Positions 60,520 to 64,000 of a stretch of DNA of 64,000 nt are shown here, piece after piece. Source of the DNA: CAVQSS01 sp963746605. GTDB lineage: Bacteria; Desulfobacterota; RBG-13-43-22. Made by a program: the position numbers and the translations under genes. Position 1 is the stretch's first letter, and each line of letters starts with the position of its first letter. Location: contig CAVVCH010000055.1 of the NCBI GenBank assembly GCA_963746605.1, forward strand, positions 1 through 64,000, written 5' to 3'. The notes below the pieces were generated by a model, which made no database searches, was not told where the DNA came from, and saw nothing but the letters and a program-made list of their open reading frames with translations.

Positions 60520-63492
60520 ATGAAGACCAGGCATGGCATCAAATTTCTATTCGTTCTAGCGATGGTCGCTACATTTTTCTGGGTGAAACCGGCAGCAGGC
60601 ACAATATTCGTCAACGATGATGTCAGCGATGGGTTAGCTGCCCATTGGAAATTCGACGAAACCGGGGCGACTACCGCGCTGGACTTTGTCGGCACCAACG
60701 ACGCCGCACTGCAGGGCGCTGCCAGTATATCGAACGCCAGCCTGCCGACGCTGGCTGTGCCCGACCCTGGATCGCTCGCGCTGAATGGGACCACCGATTA
60801 CGCCCAAATCGACGCGCCGACAGGCCGCGCTGGCGCTCAGCACTTCATTTACTGTGACGGGCTGGGTGCGGCGGGCCACGACCGGCACGTACAATGCCAT
60901 TTATGACTCGGGCGCCCAGGCCAATAAGTGGTGGATTTTTATCGCGGATGGCACCGTGGGTAAGGACAACAAGCTGGGTTTTGGCAAGCGCGGCATCGCC
61001 GAGGTCTACAGCACGCAGTCCATCACCGATACGAACTGGCACCACATCGCAGTGGTCAAGAGCGGCGACGTTGGGAACAACCTCAGCTTTTACGTGGACG
61101 GCGCTGCCGCTGGCAGCGCTGCGGTCGGCTCGGTCAGCACTCCCAGCGGCAGCGCGCGCATCGGCGCACTGCTGGATGTCTCTGTGGCGGCCCAATTTAG
61201 CGGCAATATCGATGACCTGCGGGTATACAACCGGGCGCTGAGTGCGGCGGAGATCACCCGGCTATCTCAAGGCCAGGGCTGCGTGACGGACGGCGCGAGC
61301 TGGGCCACAGCCTTCCGCGAGCTGCAATGTGCGCTGGCAGCAGCCTCATCCGGTGAGGAGATCTGGCTGGCGGGCGGTACGTACCGCCCCAGCACAGGGC
61401 GGGCGGTGAGCTTTAACCTGGTCAATGGCGTGAACCTGCTGGGCGGGTTCACCGGCAATGAGACGCTCGCCAGCCAGCGCCCGGCGTTCGATCCCAACGC
61501 GGTGCTGACCAATCTCAGCGGCGACATCCTGGGTAACGACAACCCCAGCGGGTTCGTCAACTACGCCGAAAACAGCCTGAATGTTGTGATCGCCGGAGCA
61601 GGAGTGAGCGCCACCCTGGATGGCCTGGCGATCCGCCAGGGCAACAACGATGCCGCTTCTGGCACAGGCGCCGGTCTGGAGGTGCAGGCCGGTGCGGTTG
61701 GGCTGAGTCTCAATAACGTGGTGGTCAGCGGGAGCAGCGCTGCCGGCAACGGCGGCGGCATCCACAGCCAGGCGCCTTTAACCCTGAGCCAGGTGACCGT
61801 GACCGGCAACCGCAGCACCAGCGGGAACGGGGGCGGGCTGTTTTCCTCCGCGGCGGTGACGGCCAGCAACCTGCAGGTGCTCAGCAACACGGGCATTTTT
61901 GGCGGCGGCGTCGATACGACTGCGCCGTTGACCATCAACGGCGGCCTGTTCGACGGCAACCGGGCGGTTACCTTCAATGGCGGTGGGATTAACACTAGCG
62001 CCGATCCTGACCGTGAGCGGTGTGACTTTTAATAACAATCAGGCTCCGTTCGGCGGCGGAGCGATTGAAAGCTGCGGGGACTTAGTTCGATCATCACGAC
62101 CATCACGAATAGCACATTTACCAACAACCAGGTAACGGTTTTCACCGGCGGCGCGCTGGATGCGTCTGTCGCAAACGTCACCGTGGCGGGGAGCACCTTC
62201 AGTGGAAACACATCGGTCCAGGATGGGGGAGCGATCTTCTCGGGATCCGGCAGCCTGACGGTGAATGCCAGCACGTTCAGCACCAACCAGGCCTCCGGCG
62301 GCAATTGTTTACCGGTATGCTCCAGCGGCAACGGCGGCGCGATTGCAGCATTTGGTAACCTGACTGTGACTGGCACGACATTCAGCAATAACACCGCCCG
62401 GCTGGATGGTGGAGCTATTGCGGCAAAGGGCGCGGCAGCCACGGTGGCAACCTCCAACCTGAACGGCAACCAGGCTGGCTTCCCGGCTAATGCTGGCAAC
62501 ATCGGACTGGGGCGCGGGGGCGCTATCTTTAGCTCGGGCACCCTTACCCTGGACCATACTAACTTTGGCAGCAACGGAGCGCAGATCAGCGGCGGTGGGG
62601 TATTTGTCGATACCGCTGGGACGGCAACGATCAATGGCGGGTCGTTTACCTCGAATACCGCTACCAACAGCGACGGGGGTGGTTTGTTCACTGCAGGCGG
62701 CGTAGCTAACCTGACGGGAGCGACTTTCACGGGTAATACTGCCGGACGGTTTGGCGGCGGTGCACGCCTCAATGCAGCAATTATCCAGCGTTCAACTTTC
62801 TCCGGAAATACGTCAGCCTCAGAAGGCGGCGGGGTCCTGCTAAGCAACGCCAGCGAGGTGATCGCCTCAATCTTTACCGGCAACACTTCAAGCCTGAGCG
62901 GAGGGGTATCCATGCAAGGTACTTCCGACCGCTCCCAGACGCTGCAAGTGATCAACTCTTTGTTTTATGACAACCAGTGCATCAGCACAGCCGGGACGGC
63001 GGATATGCGCCTGTTTGATCTGACCATCGAGCTGGTCAACAACACCTTTGCCCGTCCCGGCTGTCGCCGGGCAGAGGTCGGTCGCCTTCTTCCGCAGCAA
63101 CCTGGCGGCCGAGAATAATATCTGGAACGAATACCTGACCAGCCTGATTGAAGGTCAGACGGCTACTGGCATTACAATCTCCGAAGATTACAACCTGTAT
63201 CTTTAACGCTCCGCTCGGTGCGACCGTCCCTCCTGGCGCACATAATCTGACGACAAACCCGCAGTTCGTCGACCCATCCACAGCCGACTTCAGCCTGAGC
63301 TCCAGCTCCCCGGCGATTGATTCCGGCGATAACACCGCTCTGCCGGCCGGTATCCTCACCGACTTGGCTGACCAGCCGCGCTTTAGCGATTCGCCCGGCG
63401 CGCCAAACACAGGCGTGGGCACGCCGCCTGTGGACCGCGGCGCTTTCGAATTCTTGCTGAAGGCGTTGTTTCTGCCAGTAATCGTGAGATAA
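60520..63492 (+). pseudogene. Multiply frameshifted LamG/beta-helix secreted protein
   Basis: ATG 60520 begins a signal peptide (FLFVLAMVATFFWVKPAAG) and a LamG/concanavalin-type domain (AAHWKFDETGATTALDFVGT; WWIFIADGTVGKDNKLG; HHIAVVKSGD; IDDLRVYNRALSAAEI). Beta-helix repeats follow (GNGGGIHSQAPLTLSQVTVT, GGGLFSS, DGGAIFSGSGSLTVN). The end is a choice-of-anchor-type tail with AIDSGDNTALP, PPVDRGAFEF and FLPVIVR. At least four frame changes occur: near 60840, 62000, 62085 and between 63060 and 63200. Base use differs from neighbours (more GGC/AAC). The terminal FLPVIVR resembles C-termini of secreted Chloroflexi proteins, hinting at foreign origin. Confidence 0.75.
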
Positions 63493-63588
63493 GCCGGGGC
63501 ACGGCTATGGGTTTGGCCGTAAGTAATTTCACAAAATATGACACTCCGATAGCCAATCACTGAAGAAACAGGAATTCGTCAAAAAAAA

Positions 63589-63966
63589 TCAACGAATATA
63601 CAGATGGGCGTCTTTTCGCAGTTCGTGGCTCTCCAGCACATGAAAGAAGCGGATCGCTTTGAGCAGCACCGGCGAAAACTGGCCCAGGGGGAGATAAACT
63701 ATCTTCTTCCCCTGACGCTGCGCAAAGGTCTGACAGAAGGATCGCGGCGGTTGGGCGGCAATATAGGCCACCAGGCGTTCCTCGCTGTAGTCGATCCCGG
63801 CTAAAAGCAGCCTTTCCGCCTTCGAACGGGCCGGGTTAAAAAACCGGTCTTTCCAAACCTCGACCATCCGCAACGGGGGATAGCTCAACACAAAGCCCCC
63901 GTATTCACAACGGGAGATGCCCGGCCCGACCACCATTTCACCGGCCGGAGTGGCGTAAAAAGCCAT
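63589..63966 (-). CDS. Hypothetical protein
   Basis: 125 residues from ATG 63966, with AGGAG six bases upstream. The sequence is well-formed (MAFYATPAGEMVVGPGISRC; PPLRMVEVWKDRFFNPARSK; RQGKKIVYLPLGQFSPVLLK) with no signal or membrane segment, and ends in LYIR. I do not recognise the family. It lies beyond the broken beta-helix gene; upstream context is outside the window. Confidence 0.55.
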   Translation of the reverse strand: MAFYATPAGEMVVGPGISRCEYGGFVLSYPPLRMVEVWKDRFFNPARSKAERLLLAGIDYSEERLVAYIAAQPPRSFCQTFAQRQGKKIVYLPLGQFSPVLLKAIRFFHVLESHELRKDAHLYIR

Positions 63967-64000
63967 ATCCGACTCCTGATCGTGCTCCCCCAGCCAGGTT

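Noticed and set aside
1..64000. CRISPR arrays, rRNA or tRNA genes
   Set aside because: No regularly spaced direct repeats and no tRNA or rRNA signatures were seen by eye on either strand.

Overview
The window looks like a chromosomal segment of a GC-moderate, Gram-negative, anaerobic or facultative bacterium. A deltaproteobacterial (Desulfobacterota-type) host fits best. The reasons are several lipoproteins and RND/TolC efflux pumps (two membranes), a sigma-54 activator, very PAS-rich signalling proteins, an AmmeMemoRadiSam A/B gene, selenium-dependent molybdenum-hydroxylase accessory genes (yqeB, yqeC), and a gene that reads through three in-frame TGA codons as a probable selenoprotein. Taxonomy is inferred from gene content only.

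Layout. 0-5.3 kb: small stress/envelope genes, a cardiolipin-synthase-like lipoprotein and a sigma-54 activator, all on the minus strand. 5.3-7.4 kb: gene-poor DNA with a broken beta-helix protein gene. 7.4-12.5 kb: recQ, a lipoprotein, and an acyl-CoA dehydrogenase/APH-kinase pair. 12.6-14.0 kb: a decayed restriction-modification locus whose two halves flank an intact MntA/HepT toxin-antitoxin pair. 14.0-16.0 kb: the triple-Sec HMA/[2Fe-2S] metallochaperone candidate, tspO and an M28 peptidase. 16.0-21.8 kb: a tolC-adaptor-RND efflux operon (minus). 22-29.5 kb: orphan ABC binding protein, MATE pump, SYLF protein, MsrAB, an ATPase, and a Memo-AMMECR1 fusion with an apparent signal peptide. 29.6-44.3 kb: a five-PAS GGDEF protein, a tetR-adaptor-RND-tolC operon with a readable promoter and operator, an MFS transporter, glutaminyl cyclase, and a six-PAS hybrid histidine kinase. 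44.5-49.2 kb: PP-loop enzyme, LolD-like ATPase, molybdopterin-binding protein, YqeB, YqeC. 49.3-56.2 kb: PhoB/PhoR-like pair, a tiny receiver-like protein, and pstSCAB with a Pho-box-like site and a palindromic repeat inside the operon. 56.2-64 kb: a BrnT-like toxin with a frameshifted antitoxin, an RRM protein behind a promoter-leader-terminator arrangement, an orphan flagellar-rod-like protein, an MBL-fold hydrolase, a Nudix enzyme, an IS91-like transposase relic, a multiply frameshifted LamG/beta-helix gene, and an unknown protein.

The most striking item is at 14003-14551. An HMA-type domain has TGA at both cysteine positions of its metal-binding motif, a [2Fe-2S] BFD-like domain follows, and a third TGA sits where a conserved cysteine is expected. 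Each TGA is followed at the right distance by a stem-loop of the bacterial SECIS type with G at or near the start of the loop. The selenium theme recurs with yqeB/yqeC 33 kb away.

Many otherwise conserved genes carry single-base frameshifts (recQ, tspO, a phoB-like regulator, Memo-AMMECR1, a binding protein, tolC signal peptide, phosphatase). This may be indel error in the assembly as much as real gene decay, and should temper every pseudogene call.
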